A DNA stretch of 64,000 bases, from positions 124,001 to 188,000 of the forward strand of contig CABIZV010000001.1 of assembly GCA_902363335.1 (NCBI GenBank). The letters are read 5' to 3'. The stretch is from Enterobacteriaceae bacterium. Lineage in GTDB: Bacteria > Pseudomonadota > Gammaproteobacteria > Enterobacterales > Enterobacteriaceae. Below the pieces are notes generated by a model, which was given only the letters and a program-made list of their open reading frames with translations, was not told the origin of the DNA and did not search any database. A program made the position numbers and the translations under genes. Shown here in pieces: positions 51,438-60,195 of this stretch (position 1 is the first letter of the stretch; every line of letters starts with the position of its first letter).

Positions 51438-54038
51438 TTATTTGCTGAACTTCACCGGATTGTTGCGATAGGCTTTAAGCTTCGCGCGCATCCAGCTGCT
51501 GCTATTGCGGTTTACTGCACTCACCACGCCGGTAGTGGCGCCGCCGCCAACCTGAACATGGAAAATACCGCGTGATGGGAAGTCACCGTATTTAGGCTGT
51601 GAAAAATCCCATTCATGACGGCTGAACAGCTCTTTCGGGTTATGCCCCATCATGCTGGTGTGGACATCGAGGAATTCGATATTCAGCAGATTGGCGTTAA
51701 TCGCCTCGACGGAATCACCAATTTCAGCATGACCCATCAGATAGCTGCCGCCGGTTCCCCAGAATTGCTCATCCAGCGAACCGACCTCTTCAGATACGCT
51801 TGCCAGGCGGCTTGCTGGCATCTGCCACGGCAGAACGGGTTGACGTAAATGGCGGCTTAAAGAGGCGCAGAAATCGAACGTCCGATCCCACTCGAACGGC
51901 GAATAGCAGTAGCCATTTTTATAGGCGCGAGCGGTTAAGTCGTCGGCTTCATAGCGGTCGGCTGCCATGAAATCAGCACCTTTGGCGAGCGCAGCTGTAC
52001 CGTCCGCACGGACATACTCGATATCGTCAAATACCCCCACGAGCAGCGCATATTGAGCGGAAAGTTTGCCCGCCAGCGCTGGGTCGATGGTCATTCTTTT
52101 CTTCACGCCATCTTCCGGGTCAAAGACATCGTCATAGGTGAAGTCGTTGTACACCCATTGCGAGCCGCCGACGCTCCATAAGTTGAGCTGCCAGCCGAGC
52201 ACAACATCCGGTGCCACAACGCGAACCAACCAGTTTAAGCCGGTAATATAGCCTTTCAGGGTATCCGTGATAGCCGCTGGGATAGCGATATTAACACCAT
52301 GGTGCGCCATCGCTTCTGAAAGCGGCTGGCGAACCGGGATGGCATAGTCCGGCTTGAAACCGTACTTCTGACATTCACCCAGGTAATCCGGGTTAACGAT
52401 AAAGCCCGCAGGTACCGGATGCTCATCATCCTTCATGGCCTGCGCCATTTGCAGGGCCTGGATGAAGTTAGCGAAGCTGAATTTATGGCGCAGGGGATCA
52501 TCAATAATATTCTCGACGTCGCCTAACGATAAGTTACAGGTATAAGAAACCATCACCGGCAGCACGCTGTCATGGGTAATGGCTTCCACATCGCGCGCCA
52601 TCTGGATGATTTTTGACGTTGGCTCTTTGGCCGGATCCAGATAAGCGGAGGCATCGCCCATACCGTCATCACCGGAATATTTGAACAGCGAGGAAACGCG
52701 CGCTTCGGCTAAATCCGCAACGTTGTTTGGTGACATATCCGCGCAGCCGCCAAAGCTCAGGTAGTCCGGGAAACCTTTCACCCGCAAATTTGCGCCTTCG
52801 ACGATGGTCACCGTCAGCGTGACCGGAGACTTGCCGTCGACGCTCAGCGTCGCAGAATCGACATCAATATAATGCACCACGCCATCGTGAATCAGCGTGC
52901 CAGAGGCTACCTGATACAATCCCTGCGCCAGTTTGACGGATTGCGTCTGGCTGCCTGATTGCATTGGCAGGTTGGTGAAGTGATATTGACGCGGCAGGGT
53001 GTTTTGCTCAATAAGGCGCAAATCAAAAGTGGTGGCCACGTTTTTCTCTGCTTTCACGATGACGGTAAGCGCCGCAGATGGGCTCTGCGAGTCATCGTTT
53101 TGTCGAATCTGTTCATGAGCAAATGTCAATTTATGCAGTTTGTTGTCCAGCGCGCCAGTGGCGGCATCAAACTGATAGTGGACGTTATTTAATTTAATGT
53201 CGTCAATGCGAACGCTGAATTGACCTGACGCAGGGAGCTGCTCAAGACGCAGATTTTGTCCGGCGGACAAGGTGAACCGCTGTTTCTCAACGTTATTTTC
53301 CAGGTAGGCCAGGCTCATCTCTTCACTATAAAGCGCATGGTCGGCGGCCAAATCAATCGAAATATCCAGCGTGGTGCTGCGTTCAGCAGGTTCGAACGCG
53401 ACGGTCAGAGAGGTGCGTTGACCTTTAGTCACGGTCAGGGTATCGGCACTCAGAATGACCCCGGCGCGCACCGTGCCATCGGCCGTGCGGAGCTCTGCCG
53501 CCGAAACCGCATAGGAACCGGCATCAATATTAAAGGTGTTTTTCCCGGCGACAGGATTAAGAATTTCGCTCTTTTCACCACGAACTAACACCAATTCAAC
53601 GGCGGTATTTTCAAGTCCAGCAGGCAGCGCGGCGCAGGTCACAACCAGTTCACCGGTGGTTTGCGTCTCTTCATCAGCCGCGACGGTAAAGGTATTTTTG
53701 AAGGTATCCCATTTGGCAGCGGAATCAGACGAGACGTTGACGCCCATGTGGATATTTTCGATGGAATCGCCAATAGCCCCGCTTGCGGCGGTGAGGGTCA
53801 GTTTGATATCAAAAATACCGCTGGAGATTTCGCTCGACTCAATGGCTGTCTTAAGCTCACACCATGGATTTGTGGTGACGGTGATATCCCCTTCGGTAAT
53901 TTTTCCCGGTGCGCTAAATGACAGAACCATTTTTTCCTGGATATTAATGCTTTCACCCGTGGTGGATTTGAAGTTATTAATATCAAGCGTGGGATACCAG
54001 GCGTTATCCGTAAACTGAATTGTGAAGTCTAATTGCAT
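51438..54038 (-). CDS. uncharacterised 866-residue multidomain protein, possible carbohydrate-active enzyme
   Basis: I do not recognise this protein. It starts behind AAGGAAA at ATG 54038 and has no obvious signal peptide or membrane helix. Residues 1-118 look like a beta-sandwich. Residues about 127-415 form three beta-rich modules of roughly 90 residues; the ends of the first and third share the pattern ATLxV-x(3-5)-LTV (LSADTLTVTKGQRTSLTV and DVDSATLSVDGKSPVTLTV). Residues 416-866 look alpha/beta, with VLPVMVSYTCNLSL, VLGWQLNLWSVGG, FMAADRYEADDL and FLDVHTSMMGHN, suggesting a TIM-barrel hydrolase with acidic residues around 694-700. It is an orphan gene between cbl and a tRNA-Asn, consistent with acquisition. 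Confidence 0.6.
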   Translation of the reverse strand: MQLDFTIQFTDNAWYPTLDINNFKSTTGESINIQEKMVLSFSAPGKITEGDITVTTNPWCELKTAIESSEISSGIFDIKLTLTAASGAIGDSIENIHMGVNVSSDSAAKWDTFKNTFTVAADEETQTTGELVVTCAALPAGLENTAVELVLVRGEKSEILNPVAGKNTFNIDAGSYAVSAAELRTADGTVRAGVILSADTLTVTKGQRTSLTVAFEPAERSTTLDISIDLAADHALYSEEMSLAYLENNVEKQRFTLSAGQNLRLEQLPASGQFSVRIDDIKLNNVHYQFDAATGALDNKLHKLTFAHEQIRQNDDSQSPSAALTVIVKAEKNVATTFDLRLIEQNTLPRQYHFTNLPMQSGSQTQSVKLAQGLYQVASGTLIHDGVVHYIDVDSATLSVDGKSPVTLTVTIVEGANLRVKGFPDYLSFGGCADMSPNNVADLAEARVSSLFKYSGDDGMGDASAYLDPAKEPTSKIIQMARDVEAITHDSVLPVMVSYTCNLSLGDVENIIDDPLRHKFSFANFIQALQMAQAMKDDEHPVPAGFIVNPDYLGECQKYGFKPDYAIPVRQPLSEAMAHHGVNIAIPAAITDTLKGYITGLNWLVRVVAPDVVLGWQLNLWSVGGSQWVYNDFTYDDVFDPEDGVKKRMTIDPALAGKLSAQYALLVGVFDDIEYVRADGTAALAKGADFMAADRYEADDLTARAYKNGYCYSPFEWDRTFDFCASLSRHLRQPVLPWQMPASRLASVSEEVGSLDEQFWGTGGSYLMGHAEIGDSVEAINANLLNIEFLDVHTSMMGHNPKELFSRHEWDFSQPKYGDFPSRGIFHVQVGGGATTGVVSAVNRNSSSWMRAKLKAYRNNPVKFSK

Positions 54039-54354
54039 GTTAATTTCCTTATAACGTAATAATTGTTAAGACATCGAGAGATGGCTTGTTAGCTGAATCC
54101 ACCGTTATTCACTGGTGTTAAATGGCCGGTTACTCTGGGGTAATATTGGCGTTTATGGTTATAAGGGGAATGAATTAAATGCACACATCAATTTTTCAAT
54201 TATTGATGTTTATAGATATACGTGATGCGGCGTAAAAGAGAAATGATGTCTTTTTGCAATATCACTCGCCGTTGTGGGGAATATCAATCAGTGGATTAAT
54301 GCGAAGCGGGGAAGGTTGAAAAGGGGGATAGAGCACGAGTTGTTTGGCGAGCAA
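54039..54354. other. intergenic region upstream of the 866-residue gene
   Basis: About 315 bases between the large orphan gene and the tRNA-Asn terminator. It is AT-rich near the gene (54160-54250) and should hold the gene's minus-strand promoter. No open frame of credible length or clear repeat was seen. Confidence 0.5.
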
Positions 54355-54355
54355 A

Positions 54356-54390
54356 AAGCAAAAAGCCCGCTTAGTTTCCTAAGCAGGCTT
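54356..54390 (-). terminator. terminator of tRNA-Asn
   Basis: AAGCCCGCTTAG (54363-54374) pairs with CTAAGCAGGCTT (54379-54390) with one mismatch; the minus strand continues into a T-run. It is almost identical to the terminator after the copy at 49038. Confidence 0.9.
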
Positions 54391-54398
54391 CTTAAATA

Positions 54399-54474
54399 TG
54401 GCTCCTCTGACTGGACTCGAACCAGTGACATACGGATTAACAGTCCGCCGTTCTACCGACTGAACTACAGAGGA
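54399..54474 (-). tRNA. tRNA-Asn (GTT)
   Basis: The fourth identical 76-base tRNA-Asn in the window, with anticodon GTT and encoded CCA at 54399-54401. Both flanks, including the terminator and the ATCGTGTGAACGAGGCG stretch, repeat those of the copy at 49038. Confidence 0.98.
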
Positions 54475-54574
54475 ATCGTGTGAACGAGGCGAATACTACT
54501 GGCCCACGATAATTGTGTCAACACTAAATTTAACTTGCTGATTCAATTGGCTGCATTTAACGCAAGCTGTTGTT

Positions 54575-55369
54575 TTAGTGTACTACTGAGGATTTTTCAT
54601 CGTGTTGATTATTATCCCGTAGGCGTTGCAGGGGATCTTGCTGGTAGAAGCCGCTGAAACGTTGCCACAGTGCCGGGAAACGTGGAGCGAAAAGTTCTGG
54701 GGCGCTGAAAAAATACTCAGAGAGCACCGCAAAGCATTCCGCCGGATCGGTTGCCGCATAGGCATCAATACTGGCGGCGTTTTCCCCCACTAAATCAATT
54801 TCATCCTGAATATTATTCATCGCGGCATGCAGGTCGTGTTCCCAACCGGCGACTTCACGCAAATGAATCAGCGGCACACCGCTGGCGCGATCGCCGTTGC
54901 GGGTATCAAGCTTGTGCGCCACTTCATGGATGATGAGATTAAAGCCGGAGGCATCAAAAGAATCCTGAATATCCAGCCAGTTAAGAACAATCGGCCCTTG
55001 CTGCCAGCTTTGCCCGGACTGCACCACGCGCTGGTTGTGCACCAGTCCAATATCATCTTCCCATTCGTCATCAACAACGAAAGGAGCAGGGTAGATCAGC
55101 ACTTCATGGAAACCGTCGAGCCACTCCAGGCCGAGCTCCATGATGGGCAGGCAAAATAGCAAGGCAATTCGCGCTTCATTGACCGGCTCAACGACTAACC
55201 CTTGTAAGAACACTAACCGTTTTTGCTGTAAAAAACGCTCGGCAAGCTGTACCAGCTTAGCCTGTTCCTCATGGGTTAGGTTCGCTAATACGGGGATGGC
55301 CAGGGCCTGTGCCCACGGCATATCAGCTTTATCAGTAGTGTCACTTGCTTTCCAGGGCCATTTAATCAT
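54575..55369 (-). CDS. mtfA: Mlc-titration factor MtfA (zinc peptidase)
   Basis: MtfA binds and inactivates the glucose repressor Mlc, raising ptsG expression, and has aminopeptidase activity. ATG 55369 (MIKWPWK) gives 264 residues, as in E. coli; an in-frame TTG upstream is unsupported. The zinc motif is HEVAH (H148, E149, H152) within FNLIIHEVAHKLDTRNGD, with the third ligand glutamate in DPAECFAVLSEYFF. It is cytoplasmic. The gene lies between tRNA-Asn and tRNA-Ser as in E. coli. Confidence 0.95.
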   Translation of the reverse strand: MIKWPWKASDTTDKADMPWAQALAIPVLANLTHEEQAKLVQLAERFLQQKRLVFLQGLVVEPVNEARIALLFCLPIMELGLEWLDGFHEVLIYPAPFVVDDEWEDDIGLVHNQRVVQSGQSWQQGPIVLNWLDIQDSFDASGFNLIIHEVAHKLDTRNGDRASGVPLIHLREVAGWEHDLHAAMNNIQDEIDLVGENAASIDAYAATDPAECFAVLSEYFFSAPELFAPRFPALWQRFSGFYQQDPLQRLRDNNQHDEKSSVVH

Positions 55370-55462
55370 CTTTTTGCTCGCAAACTCGTCACTTGAAGGC
55401 AATTGAAGAGACTGGGTCTGTTAAAATGCCAAATAACGCGGCATGATGGCAACTATCAAAAC

Positions 55463-55552
55463 GGAGAGATGCCGGAGCGGCTGAACGGACTAGTCTCGAA
55501 AACTAGAGTAGGGGCAACTCTACCGGGGGTTCAAATCCCCCTCTCTCCGCCA
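55463..55552 (+). tRNA. serU: tRNA-Ser (CGA)
   Basis: A 90-base tRNA with acceptor stem GGAGAGA/TCTCTCC, a long variable arm and encoded CCA at 55550-55552. The anticodon loop TCTCGAAA gives CGA, reading UCG. It corresponds to serU downstream of mtfA. The anticodon stem reads ACTAG/CTAGA-type rather than the GC-rich E. coli form, with compensatory changes, so the fold is kept. Confidence 0.97.
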
Positions 55553-55787
55553 TTTTAACCCCTTTCATACTCCGACCGTCGTCGATTTCTGCTCTTGAAA
55601 CATTTGTAGAATATTTTCGTAACCGCCACTCGTCACTTCATTCTGTCGTCAACTGTGATGTTGAACACAGGAATAGACTCTACGTGCCGTTTTTATGCTT
55701 TGTACACTCACCGCGTGTTCTCCACGTAGACGATAGCGCCTCTCTAAGGGGGCTGAGTGGTAAAAACAGGGCGTTTTTTTAGCGTTG

Positions 55788-56162
55788 TCACAAGCTTGCC
55801 AGCGCGTCATTAACTTTGTGCAGGCCATTCATATTCTTTTCTTTCAGATAATGGTTATTGACCGATCTCATTTGATCTAACTTTGACAGTGATAAATACA
55901 CCTGATGTGCCTGACTGTGGTTGTCAAAAATATCCGCCGTACTGACATCGGTGAGATAATCCGTTTTAAGCTGCATCGTCAGATGATCAAGTATTGTTCT
56001 GTTGTGTTGATGTAATAACGCTATCTCTGCGGAGGAGGCTGCTGAGGGAGAGTTTTGCACCACCGGGATTTGCAAGGAATCTATTTTATTCAGTACAGGA
56101 GGAGGGGACGAAGAACAGGCTGTGAGCAACAGAACGAAAGCACTGAAGATAAATTTACGCAT
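55788..56162 (-). CDS. small predicted lipoprotein of unknown function
   Basis: A 124-residue protein starting at ATG 56162 behind AGGA seven bases away. The N-terminus RKFIFSAFVLLLTAC is a signal peptide with an LTAC lipobox, cysteine at 16, followed by SSSPPP. The mature part is helical and polar with LHQHNRTILDHLTMQLK and VYLSLSKLDQMRSVNNHYL. A serine at +2 of the lipid cysteine favours outer-membrane sorting. No family was recognised. An in-frame upstream extension to 56210 lacks signal-peptide sense. Confidence 0.72.
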   Translation of the reverse strand: MRKFIFSAFVLLLTACSSSPPPVLNKIDSLQIPVVQNSPSAASSAEIALLHQHNRTILDHLTMQLKTDYLTDVSTADIFDNHSQAHQVYLSLSKLDQMRSVNNHYLKEKNMNGLHKVNDALASL

Positions 56163-56316
56163 TATTTTTCCTGGGACTATTATCGCAAACTTATTATCGT
56201 TTTTCTCCATCTCATGACGATGCTTTATTCATTTATTTTTAAACAGACGTGCGTATTGACTCTAGGTCATATTCTGGCGTTAACAATACCGAATAAGACC
56301 TACCCTTTTTCGAGCA

Positions 56317-56336
56317 AAAGCCCCGTGAGGGGCTTT
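56317..56336 (-). terminator. terminator of the fumarase operon
   Basis: AAAGCCCC (56317-56324) and GGGGCTTT (56329-56336) form a perfect 8-bp stem with loop GTGA, 12 bases past the fumarase stop; on the minus strand TTT runs on from the stem. Confidence 0.88.
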
Positions 56337-56347
56337 ATGTCACTTCG

Positions 56348-57997
56348 TTATCGCTGGGAACATCCTGCACACTGTTTGTTCTGGATCTGCTGGAAGAAGT
56401 CGTTACCTTTATCATCGACCAGGATAAAGGCCGGGAAGTTTTCGACCTCTATTTTCCAGATAGCTTCCATCCCCAGTTCAGGGTAGGCCACGCATTCCAG
56501 ACTCTTAATGCTGCTTTGGGCCAGCACTGCGGCTGGGCCGCCGATGCTGCCGAGATAGAAGCCACCGTGTTTGTGACATGCGTCAGTCACCTGCTGGCTA
56601 CGGTTGCCTTTTGCCAGCATCACCATGCTTGCGCCATGAGACTGGAGTAAATCGACATAGGAGTCCATTCGTCCGGCGGTTGTTGGGCCTAATGAACCAG
56701 AAGCACACCCTTCAGGCGTTTTAGCCGGGCCAGCGTAGTAGATTGGGTGATCTTTAACGTACTGCGGCAGCGCTTCACCGTTATCCAGAAGCTCTTTAAG
56801 TTTGGCATGCGCAATATCGCGCGCCACGATAATGGTGCCATTCAGCGAGAGGCGGGTGGAGACCGGATGCGCAGATAGTTGCGCTAAAATCTCGCTCATC
56901 GGTTGATTGAGATTGATGCTAACCGCATCGCCTTCACCTTGCTGGCGCAGTGATTCCGGGATGTATTGCGCAGGATTATGCTCAAGCTTTTCAATCCAGA
57001 TGCCGTGGCGGTTGATTTTCGCCTTGATGTTACGGTCGGCAGAGCAGGAGACGCCCATGCCGATAGGGCAGGATGCGCCGTGGCGCGGCAGGCGGATCAC
57101 CCGAATGTCGTGAGCAAAATATTTACCGCCAAACTGTGCGCCGAGGCCCAGGTTTTGCGCCTCAGCCATCAATTCCTGCTCCAGTTTCACATCGCGGAAC
57201 GCCTGGCCGTGCTCGTTTCCTTCAGTGGGTAAACCGTCGTAGTAGCGTGCAGAAGCCAGTTTCACCGTTTTCAGCGTGACTTCCGCCGAGGTTCCCCCGA
57301 TAACAAAGGCAATGTGATACGGCGGACAGGCTGCCGTTCCCAGGGTACGCATCTTCTCAACCAGGTAGTTTTTCAATTTCGCCGGGGTAATCAGCGCTTT
57401 GGTTTCCTGATACAGATAGGTTTTGTTTGCCGAACCGCCGCCTTTGGCGACGCAAAGGAATTTATACTCTTCACCGTCAACGCTATAGAGATCAATCTGT
57501 GCAGGCAGATTGGTGCCGGTATTCACCTCTTTGTACATATCCAGCGCGGCGTTCTGAGAATAGCGCAGGTTGTCGGAGATGTAGGTGTTGTACACGCCTT
57601 GCGATAATGCCGCTTCGTCGCCACCGCCGGTCCATACGCGCTGGCCTTTTTTGCCCATGATGATGGCGGTACCGGTATCCTGGCAGGTTGGCAGAATGCC
57701 TTTGGCGGCGATTTCTGAGTTGCGCAGGAACTGCAGGGCCACGTATTTATCGTTCTCGCTGGCCTGTGGGTCGCTCAGGATAGCGGCAACCTGTTTCTGG
57801 TGCGATGGACGCAGCATAAAAGCGGCATCGTGGAAGGCCTGTTGTGCAAGAAGGGTCAGGGCTTCTGGTGCCACTTTTAACACTTCCTGACCGTCAAACT
57901 CGCAGACGCTGACGTGGTCGCGAGTCAGCAGGTAGTATTCAGTATCGTCGGGAGCCAACGGGAAAGGATTCTGATAGAAAAACGGTTTGTTCGACAT
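56348..57997 (-). CDS. fumA: class I fumarate hydratase (iron-sulfur, FumA/FumB type)
   Basis: This oxygen-sensitive fumarase interconverts malate and fumarate using a [4Fe-4S] cluster. The 549-residue protein keeps the three cluster cysteines at C105 (ILPTCQDTG), C224 (LGTAACPPY) and C318 (GMGVSCSADR), and carries GSLGPTTAGRMDSYVDLL in the C-terminal beta domain. FumA and FumB cannot be told apart by eye; the neighbouring dicarboxylate carrier and fumarate reductase favour a FumB-like anaerobic role. It lies 56 bases after the carrier gene on the same strand with a hairpin in between. Confidence 0.92.
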   Translation of the reverse strand: MSNKPFFYQNPFPLAPDDTEYYLLTRDHVSVCEFDGQEVLKVAPEALTLLAQQAFHDAAFMLRPSHQKQVAAILSDPQASENDKYVALQFLRNSEIAAKGILPTCQDTGTAIIMGKKGQRVWTGGGDEAALSQGVYNTYISDNLRYSQNAALDMYKEVNTGTNLPAQIDLYSVDGEEYKFLCVAKGGGSANKTYLYQETKALITPAKLKNYLVEKMRTLGTAACPPYHIAFVIGGTSAEVTLKTVKLASARYYDGLPTEGNEHGQAFRDVKLEQELMAEAQNLGLGAQFGGKYFAHDIRVIRLPRHGASCPIGMGVSCSADRNIKAKINRHGIWIEKLEHNPAQYIPESLRQQGEGDAVSINLNQPMSEILAQLSAHPVSTRLSLNGTIIVARDIAHAKLKELLDNGEALPQYVKDHPIYYAGPAKTPEGCASGSLGPTTAGRMDSYVDLLQSHGASMVMLAKGNRSQQVTDACHKHGGFYLGSIGGPAAVLAQSSIKSLECVAYPELGMEAIWKIEVENFPAFILVDDKGNDFFQQIQNKQCAGCSQR

Positions 57998-58021
57998 AGC
58001 TTTTCACTCCATAAAAATAAA

Positions 58022-58050
58022 ACCGCCGGGGGTTGCCCGCCGACGGTTAT
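58022..58050 (-). other. intercistronic hairpin between carrier and fumarase
   Basis: Just after the carrier stop, the minus strand reads AACCGTCGGCGGGCAACC, then CCCGGCGGTT and a T-rich stretch before the fumarase ribosome binding site GGAGTG. The GC-rich imperfect stem could partly terminate or process the transcript, changing the carrier-to-fumarase ratio. Confidence 0.5.
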
Positions 58051-58053
58051 GAA

Positions 58054-59568
58054 TCAGAACATCATGGACATCCACGGGTAGCCAATGAACAGCAGAGCCG
58101 CCAGGAAGATGCCGCCAAAGATGGTGCCGAGGCGCCAATAATCTTTGGTTGGCAGATAGCCACTACCGTAGTAAATCGGGCTTGGGCCGGTGCCATATGG
58201 GGTGATGATCCCCATGATACCTAATGAGGTCACCATCAGCATCACGAACACATTCATGTTCATACCCGGAATGGTTGACGCGATGGTCAGCATGGCGGGC
58301 AGCAGGGCGGTGGTGTGTGCCGTGGTGCTGGCAAACAGATAGTGCAGCAGATAGAACGCCAGCAGCAGCACGATAGTCGCGACGCCCGGGGAAATCCCGC
58401 TCATCAGCAAGCCGCCTTCTTTACCCAGCCAGCCAATGAAGCCGGTTGATGAGAGGCCGTCAGCCAGAGCCACCAGGGTGGCGAACCACACAAAGGTATT
58501 CCATGCGGCTTTATTGCCGGTGATATCGTTCCATTCCAGTACGCCGGTCCACAGCATCAGGCCGATGATTAACAGGGCAGCCATAGCCGGTTCAATCCAG
58601 GCGGCAGCAAAGATCCACATCATCAGCGCGCAGCACACGAAGGCCAGCAGCAGGATTTCGTTACGTGACAGCTTGCCCAGTTTCTCCAGCTCACGAGCGG
58701 CCCACAGCGGAACTTCATCATTCACTTTCACTTCCGGCGGATAGAACCAGTAAGCCAGCAGTGGCATAACCAGAATCAGCAGTACGCCTACCGGCAGGAA
58801 CGCGATAAACCAGGTGCCCCAGGAGATGTTAATCCCCACGATGCTTTTCACCAGCGCCAGCGCTAGCAGATTGGGTGCAAGCGCTGAAAGGAACATCGAA
58901 CTGGTGATACAGGCTGCGGTAATCGCCACCCACATGAGATACGAACCAATTTTACGCGCGCTCGGATCGTTTGGTTTTGAGCCGTAGAGCGGTGGCAGAT
59001 TGGCAATAATCGGGTAGATTGTTCCGCCGCTACGCGCAGTGTTCGACGGAGTAAAAGGAGCCAGCAGCAGGTCAGCAAGCGTAATGGCATAGCCCAGAGT
59101 CAGACTACGGCGGCCGAGATATTTCACCAGAATCAGCGCCAGACGGCGGCCGAAGCGTGTTTTATCGTAGCCAGCGGCGAACATGAAGGCACCGAAGATA
59201 AGCCAGACGGTAGAGTTACCAAAGCCGCTTACGGCCCACTTAAAGGACGCGCCGGCCAGCTGAAACTTTGGCGCCGCCATTTGTTCCGGGCTAAACAGCA
59301 CCCATTGACTACATAAGGCGATAGCCACCACGCCGGTCAGGCCGATAACCGCACCCGGCAGCGGTTCGAAGATAAGACCGACAATCACGCCAACGAAGAT
59401 GGCGAAATAGTGCCATGCATAAGGAGGAAGCCCCTCAGGAACCGGGACAAAGAGTAATAGCACGGCCACGATAACGGGGAGTGCCATCATCAGAAGACGG
59501 TTTTTGTTACCGTCCTTTGGTTTACTCACCGGCGTCGGTGAGTGCGATGTCGCAGATTTCTCGTTCAT
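58054..59568 (-). CDS. DASS-family dicarboxylate/anion carrier (CitT/TtdT-like)
   Basis: A 504-residue inner-membrane protein with about twelve helices of the divalent anion:sodium symporter family, closest in style to the CitT/TtdT antiporters. Signature segments are DLLLAPFTPSNTARSGGTIY near 170 and TTAHTTALLPAM near 420, the two SNT-like substrate loops, and GIITPYGTGPSPIYYGSGYL near 460. Exchange of external tartrate, citrate, malate or fumarate for succinate is inferred. It heads an operon with fumarase and is divergent from the fumarate reductase gene, near an FNR site. Confidence 0.87.
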   Translation of the reverse strand: MNEKSATSHSPTPVSKPKDGNKNRLLMMALPVIVAVLLLFVPVPEGLPPYAWHYFAIFVGVIVGLIFEPLPGAVIGLTGVVAIALCSQWVLFSPEQMAAPKFQLAGASFKWAVSGFGNSTVWLIFGAFMFAAGYDKTRFGRRLALILVKYLGRRSLTLGYAITLADLLLAPFTPSNTARSGGTIYPIIANLPPLYGSKPNDPSARKIGSYLMWVAITAACITSSMFLSALAPNLLALALVKSIVGINISWGTWFIAFLPVGVLLILVMPLLAYWFYPPEVKVNDEVPLWAARELEKLGKLSRNEILLLAFVCCALMMWIFAAAWIEPAMAALLIIGLMLWTGVLEWNDITGNKAAWNTFVWFATLVALADGLSSTGFIGWLGKEGGLLMSGISPGVATIVLLLAFYLLHYLFASTTAHTTALLPAMLTIASTIPGMNMNVFVMLMVTSLGIMGIITPYGTGPSPIYYGSGYLPTKDYWRLGTIFGGIFLAALLFIGYPWMSMMF

Positions 59569-60195
59569 ATTACGCTTCTATAAGTAGTTAATAATTTGGT
59601 TTGAATAATCACCGCGCTGCTTTTTTTAGTTTTTTTACTTTATTTAGATTTTAAAGGTGTGCTCGGTAATTTTTAAAATGAGTCGCTGTCGCTATTTTAT
59701 TAAGCGCCAGATTAAAAAATCTTTATATTCATATAATGCGCTTTTAGCGACTATTGCAATTGATCGCGATCAAAAAAACGGAACCGCTGTGATATTTTTG
59801 TTCTTTTTTATATAACCCTATTTGTTTGTTGGTTATTATAGGTGTTAGGAATATACAAAACAAATCTTTAACATTGTTTTTGAAATTATTGTTGTTTTTA
59901 ATTCATTGATTTTAAAGGTTTTAAGTTGTGATTTTGACTGGTTTGTCCACTGCTATACAGGGTATATTTAAAAAGGTGTTTGTTAAATATTTGCGAATTA
60001 AATTGGAATTAATTAATAACACTATGGGGGTATTGGTGTTATTAGGGGGATTAAATAGTTTTATAACTAACGTAATGACTTTAGTAACTAAAATTAGCGT
60101 TATATTAATACCATGATATCGGCATAACAAATAACTCAAATGCAGCCCGATCCCGAATTCTTGAATTTAATTTTTAAAGTTTGGAGTTTCCTATT
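59569..60195. other. divergent AT-rich regulatory region of the fumarate module
   Basis: A 627-base gap between the divergent carrier and fumarate reductase genes. It contains a perfect FNR palindrome at 59760-59773. From about 59800 to 60180 it is extremely AT-rich with many T-runs and short overlapping frames on both strands, none with convincing codon use. The frd ribosome binding site GGAG is at 60183-60186. A long 5' leader or nucleoid-protein (H-NS-like) binding is plausible. Confidence 0.6.
59760..59773. promoter_or_regulatory. FNR binding site
   Basis: TTGATCGCGATCAA is a perfect match to the FNR consensus TTGAT-N4-ATCAA. A minus-strand CATTAT at 59733-59738 would put its centre near -41 of a promoter for the carrier-fumarase operon (class II activation). 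A plus-strand TATTTT at 59793-59798 could place it similarly for the fumarate reductase. Anaerobic induction is inferred. Confidence 0.85.

Noticed and set aside
54274..54483. Open frame covering a tRNA-Asn
   Set aside because: It spans the tRNA and its terminator and is a reading of structural RNA sequence.
59921..60139. Overlapping short frames on both strands in the AT-rich gap before the fumarate reductase
   Set aside because: Composition alone explains them; they are low-complexity, hydrophobic or Asn/Leu-rich with no supported start.
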